Shown here: positions 28,363 through 36,825 of the stretch, in pieces | How positions within the stretch are numbered: the first letter of the stretch is position 1 | Layout of the letters: each line of letters opens with the position of its first letter | NCBI GenBank assembly: GCA_007693855.1 | Contig: RECU01000053.1 | Coordinates: forward strand, 62,001 to 126,000 | Source of the DNA: Gammaproteobacteria bacterium | GTDB taxonomy: Bacteria > Pseudomonadota > Gammaproteobacteria > Steroidobacterales > PWYM01 | Direction: 5' to 3' | Length of the DNA stretch: 64,000 bases | Position numbers and translations under genes: made by a program | Notes under the pieces: model-generated | Database searches by the model: none | The model's input: the letters and a program-made list of their open reading frames with translations, nothing else | What the model was told of the DNA's origin: nothing

Positions 28363-29520
28363 TCAGTCGTCGCGCCGGACGCGGTAAGCCACCACGCGAC
28401 CGTCATCGAGCTGCGCCACCACCAGGTCGGCCACCGTAGTCAAGCCGAGTACTCGGCGATTGCCGGCCCGGACACGCGCCTGGAAGCTGCCGTCGGCGGC
28501 GGAGAGCCAGTGCAGGTAGCCCTCGAAGTCGCCGAAAACCACCGAATCGCCCAGCGCGACGGGCGTTGTCAGGTCGCGCATGCGCATGTCGCTGTTCAGC
28601 CAGACGCTGTTGCCATTGCGCCGCGACACCGCCAGCACCTCGCTGGCCGCATCGGCAACGTAGAGGTTGTTGAGATCCGCTGCGAGCCCGCCGTGACTGG
28701 AAAACTCACGGGCCCAGATGACCTGGCCGGACTCCAGCGCGAGGCTCACCATGTTGCCCTGGAACCCCACCACGAAGAGATCGCGACCAATCGCCAGCGG
28801 GGGGGCATTGATGTCGACCAGGCGCTCGAGCTCAGTGCGCCCGGCCGGCACGGCCAGTTGCTGCTCCCAGAGGGTGTCGCCGTTGGCCAGTGCGTACGCT
28901 CCGAGGCGACCGCTGTCGAACGCAGCGATCACGGTGTTGCCGCTGATCACCGGTGGTGCGTTGCCGCGCAATATCAGCCGCGGCACCGAATGATCGCTGG
29001 CCCACAGCCGCCGGCCGTCCAGTGGCGCGAGTGCGATCAACCGCCCGTCCACCGTCCGGACCACGATGGCGCGGGACGATCCTGCGGGCGCCGTGAGCAC
29101 CTCGCCACCGACGAATACCCGCCACCGCTCATCGCCCGTGGCGCTGTCCAGTGCCAGCACGTGACCATCGAGCGTACCGAACACCACCAGGTCGCCACTG
29201 ACGGCTGGACCACCGGCGAGGTTCATGCGTGTGTTGACCTGCCAGACGCGGTTGCCCTCACGCGCATCGATCGCGATCACACGGCCGTCATGACCGCCGG
29301 CATAGACCCGCGCCCCATCACTGGCCGGCGCGAGACCGAGACGCAGACGATCGCCACCCCCGCCAGTGGACGCCTGCCAGGCCCGCTGCAGCTCGACCGT
29401 CGCGCTGAAGTCCACGAGTTCGGCCGGGGGCTCTCCGAGGTCTTTGCCACCGAACACGCCGCATCCGGCCAGGGACATGGCACTGATCAGCAGGGCGGGC
29501 ACTCGCCAGCACAGGCCCAT
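28363..29520 (-). CDS. bamB: outer membrane protein assembly factor BamB
   Basis: A lipoprotein of the BAM complex that helps insert beta-barrel proteins into the outer membrane. It has 385 residues: a signal peptide with lipobox LAGC (Cys20) and an eight-bladed PQQ/WD-like beta-propeller with repeated LDxATGxxxW-type blade motifs (LDSATGDERWR, LANGDTLWEQ, LESGQVIWARE). The start overlaps the yfgM stop by one base (TGATG), so the two are translationally coupled. Confidence 0.95.
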   Translation of the reverse strand: MGLCWRVPALLISAMSLAGCGVFGGKDLGEPPAELVDFSATVELQRAWQASTGGGGDRLRLGLAPASDGARVYAGGHDGRVIAIDAREGNRVWQVNTRMNLAGGPAVSGDLVVFGTLDGHVLALDSATGDERWRVFVGGEVLTAPAGSSRAIVVRTVDGRLIALAPLDGRRLWASDHSVPRLILRGNAPPVISGNTVIAAFDSGRLGAYALANGDTLWEQQLAVPAGRTELERLVDINAPPLAIGRDLFVVGFQGNMVSLALESGQVIWAREFSSHGGLAADLNNLYVADAASEVLAVSRRNGNSVWLNSDMRMRDLTTPVALGDSVVFGDFEGYLHWLSAADGSFQARVRAGNRRVLGLTTVADLVVAQLDDGRVVAYRVRRDD

Positions 29521-30176
29521 CAGGACTCTCCCCGGCCAGCCTGGACTGGCAGATCGTCACGCTTGATCCGCACGAGTGTCCGGTCGATCAGGCCGCGATC
29601 CGGTGCATCGAGAGCCCGCTGATAGGCCGCCCGGGCAGCGGCAAAGTCACCGCGTGCGACCAGTATGTCGCCACGAATCTCCGCTGCCCGGGCGCTGAAG
29701 GCCTCGCCCCGCGCCTCTTCGAGTGCCGCCAGTGCGCCATCGAGATCGCCGTCGTGATGCAGCACCCGCGCGAGACGCAGTGCGGCAATCGCCCGGAGTT
29801 CCTGATCGCGGGTCCGGCCGATCACCTCGCGCAGGGACGCGGCGGCGGCGCGTGGATCATTCGCATCCATGTGCAGCCGGGCCATCAGCAGGCCGGCCTG
29901 GTCGGCATACGGGGTGCGGCCGAACTCATCAACCAGTGTCTGGGCCAGCTGGCCGGCCTCGTTACGTCGCCTGGCCTCGGCGGAGGCCGACATCGCCGTG
30001 AACAGCCGACTCGCCTCTTCGGCGGTACGGGTCTGCCAGGCACCCCACTGCTGCCAGCCCACCAGCCCGGCGACACCGAGCACCACGCCACCGATCACAA
30101 AGCGGCCGTTGTCATCCCACCAGTGACGGAGGCTGTCAAGCGTCTCGTCATCGTCGTAATTGCTCACTTCCAACAC
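29520..30176 (-). CDS. yfgM: YfgM family periplasmic chaperone (SecYEG ancillary protein)
   Basis: A 218-residue protein anchored by one N-terminal transmembrane helix (about 27-44, after LDSLRHWWDDNGRF). TPR-like helices fill its periplasmic part. In E. coli YfgM associates with SecYEG and PpiD and passes clients to periplasmic chaperones. The gene sits between hisS and bamB as in most gammaproteobacteria. It starts with ATG, and its stop codon is shared with the bamB start. Confidence 0.92.
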   Translation of the reverse strand: MLEVSNYDDDETLDSLRHWWDDNGRFVIGGVVLGVAGLVGWQQWGAWQTRTAEEASRLFTAMSASAEARRRNEAGQLAQTLVDEFGRTPYADQAGLLMARLHMDANDPRAAAASLREVIGRTRDQELRAIAALRLARVLHHDGDLDGALAALEEARGEAFSARAAEIRGDILVARGDFAAARAAYQRALDAPDRGLIDRTLVRIKRDDLPVQAGRGES

Positions 30177-30263
30177 TCCCGCGACACCCTGGCGTCGCTT
30201 TCAGCTGCGGCGTGGATCCTGAACCACCCCGTGAGGGTGCAGACCGTCGCCGCTGTAGGTTGT

Positions 30264-31544
30264 TCAATGGCCACTCGCAAGCCTGTCCCGCAGCCACTGC
30301 AGCAGCGCTTCCCGTGGCACGGCAAGCTGGTCGCCTGCCTCGCGCAGGGGCTTGGCAGTCACCTCGCCGCGCTCGAGCTCGCTTTGCCCCAGCACCAGGG
30401 CCCAGCGCGCGCCGCTGCGATCAGCGCGACGGAACTGGGCCTTGAGACTGCCCCCCCCGCAGTGCAGCTGCACCCGCAGTCCGCGCAGACCATCGCGCAG
30501 CCCCTCGGCCAGCTGCATGCCCTCACCGACCAGAGCCTCGTCGCCGACGAGGATATAGATATCGGCGGCCGCGGCCGAGAGTTCCGGGCGATCGAGCCGC
30601 AGCAGCTCCACCAGCCGCTCGACCCCCATGGCCCAGCCAATGGCCGGTGTGGGTCGCCCCCCGAGCTGCGACACCAGCCCATCATAGCGCCCCCCCGAGC
30701 ACACCGCGCCCTGAGCGCCAAGACGATCCGTGAGCCACTCGAACACGGTGCGTGAATAGTAATCGAGGCCACGAACCAGGCGGGGGTTGACGCGGTATTC
30801 GATCCCGGCGGCATCGAGCATGCCGCGCAGCGCAGCGAAATGCGTCGCCGACTCCGGGTCCAGATGTTCGGTCAGCAACGGCGCCTCGGCGATCACAGCC
30901 TGCATGTCCGGATGCTTGCTGTCGAGAATGCGCATCGGGTTGGATCCCAGCCGACGGACGCTGTCCTCGTCGAGTGCACCGCGCCGCGCCTCGAAGTAGT
31001 CCACGAGCACCTCGCGATACGCGGCGCGCGCCTCGGGCGTACCCAGCGAATTGATCTCAAGGCTCGGCATGCGCAGGCCAAGCTCGCGCCAGATCCGCGC
31101 ACTCATCAGGATCATCTCGGCATCGATATCGGGACCCGGATAGCCGAGCGCCTCGACGTCGAGTTGATGGAACTGGCGGTAGCGTCCCTTCTGCGGGCGC
31201 TCATAGCGAAACATCGGGCCCATGCACCACAGACGCTGCTGCTGGTTGTGCAGCAGGCCGTTGGAGATCCCGGCACGCACGATGCCGGCAGTGGCCTCGG
31301 GGCGCAGCGTCACGCTGTCGCCGCTGCGATCGTCGAAGGTGTACATTTCCTTTTCGACGATATCGGTGACCTCACCGATGGAGCGGCGGAACAGCTCCGT
31401 CCGCTCGAGCAGCGGAACCCGGATCTGCCGGAAACCATAGGCCTCGAACACGCCGCGAGCGGTATCCTCGAGCAGCTGCCACCATGGGCTGTCATCGGGC
31501 AGGACATCGTTCATGCCGCGCAGCGGAGCGAGGGACTTGGTCAT
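30264..31544 (-). CDS. hisS: histidyl-tRNA synthetase
   Basis: A 426-residue class II aminoacyl-tRNA synthetase. Motif 2 is in MGPMFRYERPQKGRYRQFHQ, the His-specific signature is RGLDYYSRTVFEW, and motif 3 is PAIGWAMGVER. A C-terminal anticodon-binding domain follows. ATG at 31544 was chosen because MTKSLAPLRGMNDVLP aligns with the family N-terminus. In-frame starts further upstream run into rodZ. There is no strong SD. In Pseudomonas ispG lies between rodZ and hisS; here the two are 34 bp apart with no ispG. Confidence 0.96.
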   Translation of the reverse strand: MTKSLAPLRGMNDVLPDDSPWWQLLEDTARGVFEAYGFRQIRVPLLERTELFRRSIGEVTDIVEKEMYTFDDRSGDSVTLRPEATAGIVRAGISNGLLHNQQQRLWCMGPMFRYERPQKGRYRQFHQLDVEALGYPGPDIDAEMILMSARIWRELGLRMPSLEINSLGTPEARAAYREVLVDYFEARRGALDEDSVRRLGSNPMRILDSKHPDMQAVIAEAPLLTEHLDPESATHFAALRGMLDAAGIEYRVNPRLVRGLDYYSRTVFEWLTDRLGAQGAVCSGGRYDGLVSQLGGRPTPAIGWAMGVERLVELLRLDRPELSAAAADIYILVGDEALVGEGMQLAEGLRDGLRGLRVQLHCGGGSLKAQFRRADRSGARWALVLGQSELERGEVTAKPLREAGDQLAVPREALLQWLRDRLASGH

Positions 31545-31578
31545 GGTGATCGGCGGGATCCGTAGGCGGTGGAAGAAC

Positions 31579-32490
31579 TCAGGGAGAGGGCTCGAGGCGC
31601 ACCCGCGCAACATTGTTGACGATGCGCTCGCGCGGCACGTTCCAGGGCTCACCGTCGATCCAGACCCGGGCGGCGGCGGCATTGCCCAGCAAGAGCGACA
31701 CCGGCGCTCTGCCCCGGACGTCGACACGCTGGTCTGCTGCAGCGAGACCGAAGTACAGCCGTCGCCCGTCGGCATCGGTAATCTCTGTCCAGCACTCCTC
31801 GGTGAAGCCGATGACCAGATGCAGGCCTTCACCCGCCGCCAGCGTGGCGGCCACCGGTGCATCCAGGCTCTCATCCGGTGGGCTCGCTGCCAACGTCTCG
31901 CGCGCGGGCGGCACGGCGGCGAGTGCTGCTGCCGACGTTCCGCGGGGCAGCGACACTGGCGCCGGTGGCAGCGTCGGGTCGATTTCCGCGAGCCGCGACT
32001 GAACCCCGGCCGAGAATGCCTGTGACAGGTCGGTCGCCACCGGCATCGGCTCCGCCGGTTGCCCCCGCAGACGCCAGACGGCAAACGCCGCAAGCAACAC
32101 GACCGCCAGCACTGCCAGGACCACCGGCCAGTTCAGCCCATCGTCCACGGCAAAGCGGTCCGGACGCTTGGCCGAACGCGCTGGCAATGGCATCTCGGTG
32201 GAGGCGATGGCCTGATAGCGTGCCAGCAGGGTATCGGCATCGAGTTTCAGCAGACCCGCGTACTTGCGCAGATGCCCGCGAACGAACACGGGCGCACCCA
32301 GGCGCGCGAAGTCATCCTGCTCGAGGGCCCGCAGGATGGTCGGATCGAGGTGCAGGCTCGAGGCTGCGGCTTCTTCTGTCAGATCAAGGGCTTCGCGTGC
32401 CTCGCGGAGCACACCGCCGATCGAAGCGTCGGTGTCTGCAGGCGTTTCGCTGTCTGCAGGCATCGCGCTGACCCGGACATCATCGCTCAT
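31579..32490 (-). CDS. rodZ: cytoskeleton protein RodZ (HTH + DUF4115)
   Basis: A 303-residue bitopic protein that links MreB to the inner membrane for rod-shape control. The N-terminal HTH domain (about 22-95) has GGVLREAREALDLTEEAAA and PVFVRGHLRKYAGLL. One transmembrane helix is at about 128-148 (VVLAVLAVVLLAAFAVW), followed by a Pro/Ala-rich periplasmic linker and a C-terminal DUF4115 domain (EECWTEITDADGRRLYFGLA). ATG at 32490 overlaps the pilW stop by 11 nt. An unusual feature is the direct junction with hisS. Confidence 0.92.
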   Translation of the reverse strand: MSDDVRVSAMPADSETPADTDASIGGVLREAREALDLTEEAAASSLHLDPTILRALEQDDFARLGAPVFVRGHLRKYAGLLKLDADTLLARYQAIASTEMPLPARSAKRPDRFAVDDGLNWPVVLAVLAVVLLAAFAVWRLRGQPAEPMPVATDLSQAFSAGVQSRLAEIDPTLPPAPVSLPRGTSAAALAAVPPARETLAASPPDESLDAPVAATLAAGEGLHLVIGFTEECWTEITDADGRRLYFGLAAADQRVDVRGRAPVSLLLGNAAAARVWIDGEPWNVPRERIVNNVARVRLEPSP

Positions 32491-33256
32491 CGCGCAGCGA
32501 CTCGAGCAATTCGCGAGCCTGCACCGAGTCGGCGAAATCCTCGCGCAGGCGTGCGGCATATTCACGGGCAGTCCGCTCGTCGCCCAGCCCACGTTCCACC
32601 TGCACTCCCAGCCACAGCGCCTCCGCACTGACCGGCGATACCGCAAAGTAGCGCTGCAGGAAGGCACGTGACGCCATGAGATTATCCGTGGTCAGCGACA
32701 GGCTGGCCATTTGCAGCAATGCTTCCGGGAACCGCGGATTGCGCTGCAGGGCCTCGCGCAGATAGCGTTCAGCCGCCTCGAGATCGCCCTTCTGCCGCAT
32801 GCACATGCCGGCATTGGTCAATACCAGTTCGGGCTGCGGGTACAGTCGGTCGCGCGCGGCGCGACGGAAAAAATCTTCGGCCTCGTCGAAACGTCCCTGC
32901 CCGCAGAGAAACACGCCATAGGTATTCCAGAGCTCGGGGTCGCGCTCGGACAGCCGCAGCGCCGCGCGGAAATGGCGCTCAGCATCGGCCGGTTCCTCCA
33001 GCTGCTGGTAGACCACTGCCAGGGCAGCGTGCGCGCGCGCGTAACGGCGGTCCTGTTCCACCGCGCGCGTCAACCGCTCCAGCGCAAGCTCCACCCGTCC
33101 CTGGCGAAAATAGCCGATGCCCAGGTCGGTGTTGACGCGCGCAGCCTCCTCGCGCGAGGCGCCTGCTTCGGTGCGCGACGACCGTTCGCCGGTGGTGGTA
33201 CAGCCACCGCCGAGCAGCGCAGCCGCAACCAGCGCCATGGCCAGGAGCCGTCTCAC
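32480..33256 (-). CDS. pilW: type IV pilus biogenesis/stability lipoprotein PilW (PilF)
   Basis: A 258-residue TPR lipoprotein that in Pseudomonas (PilF) delivers the PilQ secretin to the outer membrane. The signal peptide ends in LLGGGCTTTG, with a plausible though Gly-rich lipobox. At least five TPR units follow (for example DLGIGYFRQGRVELALERL, HAALAVVYQQLEEPADAE, LWNTYGVFLCGQGRFDEAE). It overlaps rlmN by 4 bp at its start and rodZ by 11 bp at its end. The rlmN-pilW-rodZ order is conserved. Confidence 0.92.
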   Translation of the reverse strand: MRRLLAMALVAAALLGGGCTTTGERSSRTEAGASREEAARVNTDLGIGYFRQGRVELALERLTRAVEQDRRYARAHAALAVVYQQLEEPADAERHFRAALRLSERDPELWNTYGVFLCGQGRFDEAEDFFRRAARDRLYPQPELVLTNAGMCMRQKGDLEAAERYLREALQRNPRFPEALLQMASLSLTTDNLMASRAFLQRYFAVSPVSAEALWLGVQVERGLGDERTAREYAARLREDFADSVQARELLESLRDER

Positions 33257-34359
33257 AGGCCTGCCGCCCTGATGGTCTTTTCGGAGAGGCGCACACGGGT
33301 GCGGTCAGCGACACGGCCGGCAAGCTGACCGCAGGCGGCGTCGATATCATCGCCGCGGGTGCGGCGCGTGGTGGTGCGTACACCGCGCTGGTTGAGTCGG
33401 TCTCGAAAGGCATCAATGACACGTGCCGGCGAGCGTTGGAAACGGGTCTCGGGAAACGGGTTGAACGGGATGAGATTGACCTTGGCAGGCCGTCCCCGCA
33501 GCAGGCCGACCAGCATATCGGCATGCGCCAGGCTGTCGTTCACCCCATCGAGCATCACGTATTCGAAGGTAATCTGTCGGCTGGACTGGCGTTCTGCATA
33601 CCGCCAGCAGGCGTCGAGCAGGGCCTCGATGGGGTGGATGCGGTTGATCGGGACCAGCTCATCTCGCAGGGCGTCGTTCGGCGCGTGCAGCGACACCGCC
33701 AGGGCAACATTGCAGTCCTCACCCAGCCGGTCGATCTGAGGCACCAGGCCGGAGGTGCTGATCGTGACGCGCCGACGGGACAGCCCGAAACCCAGATCAT
33801 CGATCAGCACCCGGGTTGCAGGCACCACCGCGCGGTAATTGGCCAGCGGCTCTCCCATGCCCATGAACACGACGTTGCTGATCTGTCGGCCTTCGGCATG
33901 CAGGATGTGGTTGGCCAGCAGCACCTGCCCGACGATCTCGGCGGCGGAGAGATTGCGGTTGAAGCCCTGCTGTGCAGTCGCGCAGAAGGCGCAGTCGAGC
34001 GCGCACCCCACCTGCGAGGAAATGCACAGCGTGGTGCGCTCCGGCTCCGGGATATAGACCATCTCGATGCCCTGGCTCGCGCCCATGTTCAGCAGCCATT
34101 TGATCGTGCCGTCACCAGAGCGCTGCTCGCTGTCGATGTCCGGCAACGTCAGTGTGCACTCGGCGGCGAGCCGCGCGCGCAGTGCGCGCGACATGTCGGT
34201 CATCTCGGCGAAATCCAGCACTCCGCGCTGGTAGACCCACTGCATGAACTGCCGGGCCCGGAAGGGCTTCTCACCCCACATGGCGAAGTGCGCCTCCAGC
34301 GCCTGCCGGGACAGGCCCAGCAGGTTGCTTGCGGAAACGGCGGACAACGCCACGGCCAT
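33253..34359 (-). CDS. rlmN: dual-specificity 23S rRNA/tRNA adenine C2-methyltransferase
   Basis: A radical-SAM enzyme that methylates A2503 of 23S rRNA and A37 of some tRNAs. It has 368 residues. The cluster motif is CALDCAFCATAQQG (CxxxCxxC), with GMGEPLANY downstream and the catalytic Cys near the C-terminus in DDIDAACGQL. It starts 17 bp after ndk and overlaps pilW by 4 bp (ATGA). Together these support a ndk-rlmN-pilW-rodZ transcription unit. Confidence 0.96.
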   Translation of the reverse strand: MAVALSAVSASNLLGLSRQALEAHFAMWGEKPFRARQFMQWVYQRGVLDFAEMTDMSRALRARLAAECTLTLPDIDSEQRSGDGTIKWLLNMGASQGIEMVYIPEPERTTLCISSQVGCALDCAFCATAQQGFNRNLSAAEIVGQVLLANHILHAEGRQISNVVFMGMGEPLANYRAVVPATRVLIDDLGFGLSRRRVTISTSGLVPQIDRLGEDCNVALAVSLHAPNDALRDELVPINRIHPIEALLDACWRYAERQSSRQITFEYVMLDGVNDSLAHADMLVGLLRGRPAKVNLIPFNPFPETRFQRSPARVIDAFRDRLNQRGVRTTTRRTRGDDIDAACGQLAGRVADRTRVRLSEKTIRAAGL

Positions 34360-34376
34360 GATCGTTTACCCGGGAC

Positions 34377-34808
34377 TCAGCGCGTGCGCGGGCAGAGCCC
34401 GTCATCACCGAAGAAAAACTTGATCTCTTCGGCCGCTGTCTCGGCCGCATCCGAGCCATGCACGACGTTTTCCTCGATACTTGCCGCGAAGTCGCGGCGG
34501 ATGGTGCCCGGCGCCGCCTTGGCCGGATCGGTGGCGCCCATCAGTTCCCGGTGCCGCGCCACGGCGTCCTCACCTTCCAGAACCTGCACCATCACCGGAC
34601 CAGAAGTCATGTAGTTCACCAGGTCGCGATAGAACGGACGCTCGGCATGCACGGCATAAAAGCCCTCCGCCTGCTCGGTACTGAGGTGCAGCATGCGCGC
34701 GGCGATGACCTGCAGCCCGGCCTTCTCGAAGCGCGAGTAGATCTCGCCGATGATGTTTTTCTCGACGCCGTCAGGCTTGATGATGGACAGCGTTCGTTCG
34801 ATGGTCAT
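34377..34808 (-). CDS. ndk: nucleoside diphosphate kinase
   Basis: A 143-residue enzyme that balances NTP pools. The phosphorylated active-site His lies in the family signature NVVHGSDA (typical NxxHGSD), and the N-terminal [15 protein letters not shown] is canonical. AGGGA lies 7 nt before the ATG. A terminator separates it from iscA upstream, so it probably has its own promoter; AT-rich TAAATAT lies about 16 nt upstream of the ATG. It is first in the ndk-rlmN-pilW-rodZ series. Confidence 0.97.
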   Translation of the reverse strand: MTIERTLSIIKPDGVEKNIIGEIYSRFEKAGLQVIAARMLHLSTEQAEGFYAVHAERPFYRDLVNYMTSGPVMVQVLEGEDAVARHRELMGATDPAKAAPGTIRRDFAASIEENVVHGSDAAETAAEEIKFFFGDDGLCPRTR

Positions 34809-34843
34809 GACAATTCCCTGGTGATATTTACAGACAATGAAAA

Positions 34844-34869
34844 CCGGCCCGCGAACGCGGGCCGGAAAA
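34844..34869 (-). terminator. Rho-independent terminator after iscA
   Basis: A 9-bp perfect stem CCGGCCCGC/GCGGGCCGG with a 4-nt loop is flanked on both sides by A/T runs. On the minus strand it ends in TTTTC. It closes the trmJ-iscS-iscU-iscA unit before ndk and could act in both directions. Confidence 0.8.
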
Positions 34870-34871
34870 AC

Positions 34872-35198
34872 TCAGACGCTGAAGCTCTCGCCGCAGCCGC
34901 ACTCCCCGGCAACGTTCGGATTGCGGAAACTGAAGGACTCGTTGAGCCCATCGCGCACGAAATCGACTTCGGTGCCGTCGATCAGCGCGAGCGCCTCACC
35001 GTCGACCACCACCTTTATGCCCTCGGCGCCGTCAAACACGATGTCGCCCTCGCCGACATCGTCAGCATAGTCGACCACGTAGGCGAAGCCCGAGCAGCCG
35101 GTTTTGCGCACGCCGAGCCGCAGGCCCACGCCGTGGCCGCGGCGGGCCAGATAGCCGCGCACCCGCTCGGCCGCGGAGTCGGTCAATGATATGGCCAT
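34872..35198 (-). CDS. iscA: A-type iron-sulfur carrier protein IscA
   Basis: A 108-residue HesB/IscA-family protein that carries or transfers Fe-S clusters. The three family cysteines are visible: one in [14 protein letters not shown] and two in GECGCGESF near the C-terminus. ATG at 35198 ([13 protein letters not shown]) was chosen. It follows the IscU-like gene by 15 bp and ends at a strong terminator. HscB, HscA and ferredoxin genes, which normally follow iscA, are absent. Confidence 0.93.
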   Translation of the reverse strand: MAISLTDSAAERVRGYLARRGHGVGLRLGVRKTGCSGFAYVVDYADDVGEGDIVFDGAEGIKVVVDGEALALIDGTEVDFVRDGLNESFSFRNPNVAGECGCGESFSV

Positions 35199-35213
35199 CA
35201 GCACACCTCCTGT

Positions 35214-35600
35214 TCAGTTGTCCTGCTCCGCGCGCAACACTTCCAGGCAGCGCCGCGCGGCATCCTCTACCAACAAAACCTGCCCGAGTTTCTCAACAGG
35301 CAGACCGAGTTCGGCGTGCAGCGCCCGCGGCTCGATGGCCGCCAGGGCCGCCGGCACACACCCCTCGAGCCGCTCACACGCGAGGTCGGCGGCGACCAAC
35401 AGCGCCGGGCACCCCAGCGCCCGAAAGCGCACTCGCGCGAGCGCACCATCGCGCTCGCCCGGCACCTGCCAGACCAGGATCTGTACGCAGCTCCCGCGCG
35501 CACGCTCCCCGGCCTCGCCCTGCGCCTCCGGAACATCCTCCGGCTGCGCGGCGTGGGCCAGCCGCCGAAACCGCTCAAGCACCGCGTCGGTATAGCCCAT
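35214..35600 (-). CDS. iscU: degenerate IscU-like Fe-S scaffold homologue
   Basis: A 128-residue protein, the exact length of E. coli IscU, and in the iscU position between iscS and iscA. The N-terminus (MGYTDAVLERF) and the C-terminal EDAARRCLEVL align with IscU. Two of three cluster cysteines are kept: C38 in GSC, and C64 in ALGCPAL. The third Cys and its adjacent His are replaced by Q107 and G106 (KLGQVLLVEDA, where IscU has KIHCSMLAEDA). The essential Asp after the first Cys is also lost. The LPPVK motif recognised by HscA reads LPVEK. Either it is a vestigial scaffold or it has a new sulfur- or cluster-transfer role. Confidence 0.82.
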   Translation of the reverse strand: MGYTDAVLERFRRLAHAAQPEDVPEAQGEAGERARGSCVQILVWQVPGERDGALARVRFRALGCPALLVAADLACERLEGCVPAALAAIEPRALHAELGLPVEKLGQVLLVEDAARRCLEVLRAEQDN

Positions 35601-35613
35601 GCGACTCAACAGT

Positions 35614-36825
35614 TTAACCCGAAGCCCCAGGCCTGTGCACGACTGCCGGTGCGCCCTCTGCCGGCGCAATCGGCCGCAAGCGCCTGAGTGCGGCAAAAAC
35701 GTCGACCGTCGCCCGGGCCAGCAGGCCTTCATCGGTGTCCCGGCCGAAGCTGAAGCGCAGCGCGGACTCGGCCAGCAGGTCGCTGCGCCCGAGCGAGCGC
35801 AACACATAGGACCCCTCACCGCTCGCCGAGTTGCAGGCCGACCCCCCTGACACCGCAACGCCCTCAAGCGCCAGGCGCAGACTCTCGCCGACCACCCCCT
35901 CAAAGCTCACGTTGAGGATCCAGGGCGAACCATGCTCGTCCAGGGGGCTGTTGCAGATCACCCCCCCAGCGGCTGCGAGTGCCTCCCAGAATGCCAGCCG
36001 GAGCCCCTGCAGACGCCTGTACTCGCGCTCGCGACGCTGCGCCGCAAGCACCAGCGCCTCGGCCATCCCCACCACCTGGTGAGTCGCCAGCGTTCCCGGC
36101 CGCAGCGCCCCCTCCTGGCCACCGCCGAACAGCAGCGGCTCGATCCGCCGCCTGGCCGCCGGTGAGAGCACCAGCGCCCCGACGCCCTTGGGGCCGTTCA
36201 CCTTGTGGGCATTGATCGACAACAGATCGACCGCCAGTGACTGCAGATCAAGCGGCAGCTTGCCGACACTCTGCGCCGCGTCGACATGCAGCGGCACCCC
36301 AGCCTGGCGACAGACCGCGCCGAGCGCAGCGATGTCGTTGATCGCGCCGGTTTCGTTGTTGACGTGCATCAGCGACACCAGCACCGTGTCTTCCCGCAGG
36401 GCATCAGCCAGCGCGTCGGGAGTGATGCGCCCCAGGGGCCCGGGGTCCAGCCGCGTCACGCTGAACCCCTCATGCTCCAGCCGATCCAGCGCATCGAGTA
36501 CTGCACGGTGTTCGGTTTTGCTGCTGACCACATGGCGTCCCCGCCAGGCACTTCCCCGCGCGACGCCGAGCACCGCGAGATTGTCCGACTCGGTGGCACC
36601 GGAAGTGAAGATCACCTGCGCCGGCGCTGCGCCGACCACGCCTGCGATCTGCGCGCGCGCCCGGGCGACGAGCGCCGCGGCGCGGCGACCGGCGACATGA
36701 CCCGTCGAGGACGGATTCGCGCAAAGGGCCGGATCCGAAAGCACCGCATGCATGGCCGAGATGACTTCCGGCGCGAGCGGTGTCGACGCGGCATGGTCGA
36801 GGTAGATCGGAGTGACGGCGCTCAT
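35614..36825 (-). CDS. iscS: cysteine desulfurase (IscS-type)
   Basis: A PLP enzyme that takes sulfur from cysteine as a persulfide. It has 403 residues. The N-terminus is PIYLDHAASTPL, the PLP lysine is in SINAHKVNGPKG, and the active-site Cys is in GSACNSASGEGSYVLRSLG. The long mobile loop is that of group I desulfurases. The start overlaps the trmJ stop (ATGA), and iscU follows 13 bp later. No iscR lies upstream, unlike the usual isc operon. Confidence 0.94.
   Translation of the reverse strand: MSAVTPIYLDHAASTPLAPEVISAMHAVLSDPALCANPSSTGHVAGRRAAALVARARAQIAGVVGAAPAQVIFTSGATESDNLAVLGVARGSAWRGRHVVSSKTEHRAVLDALDRLEHEGFSVTRLDPGPLGRITPDALADALREDTVLVSLMHVNNETGAINDIAALGAVCRQAGVPLHVDAAQSVGKLPLDLQSLAVDLLSINAHKVNGPKGVGALVLSPAARRRIEPLLFGGGQEGALRPGTLATHQVVGMAEALVLAAQRREREYRRLQGLRLAFWEALAAAGGVICNSPLDEHGSPWILNVSFEGVVGESLRLALEGVAVSGGSACNSASGEGSYVLRSLGRSDLLAESALRFSFGRDTDEGLLARATVDVFAALRRLRPIAPAEGAPAVVHRPGASG

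Noticed and set aside
31545-32093. Upstream extension of the hisS frame
   Set aside because: It runs antiparallel in sense to nothing new and overlaps rodZ in another frame. The HisRS family N-terminus begins at MTKSLAPLRG.
35601-35903. Upstream extension of the IscU-like frame
   Set aside because: It overlaps iscS and is Arg/Cys-rich shadow text. IscU homology begins at MGYTDAVLERF.
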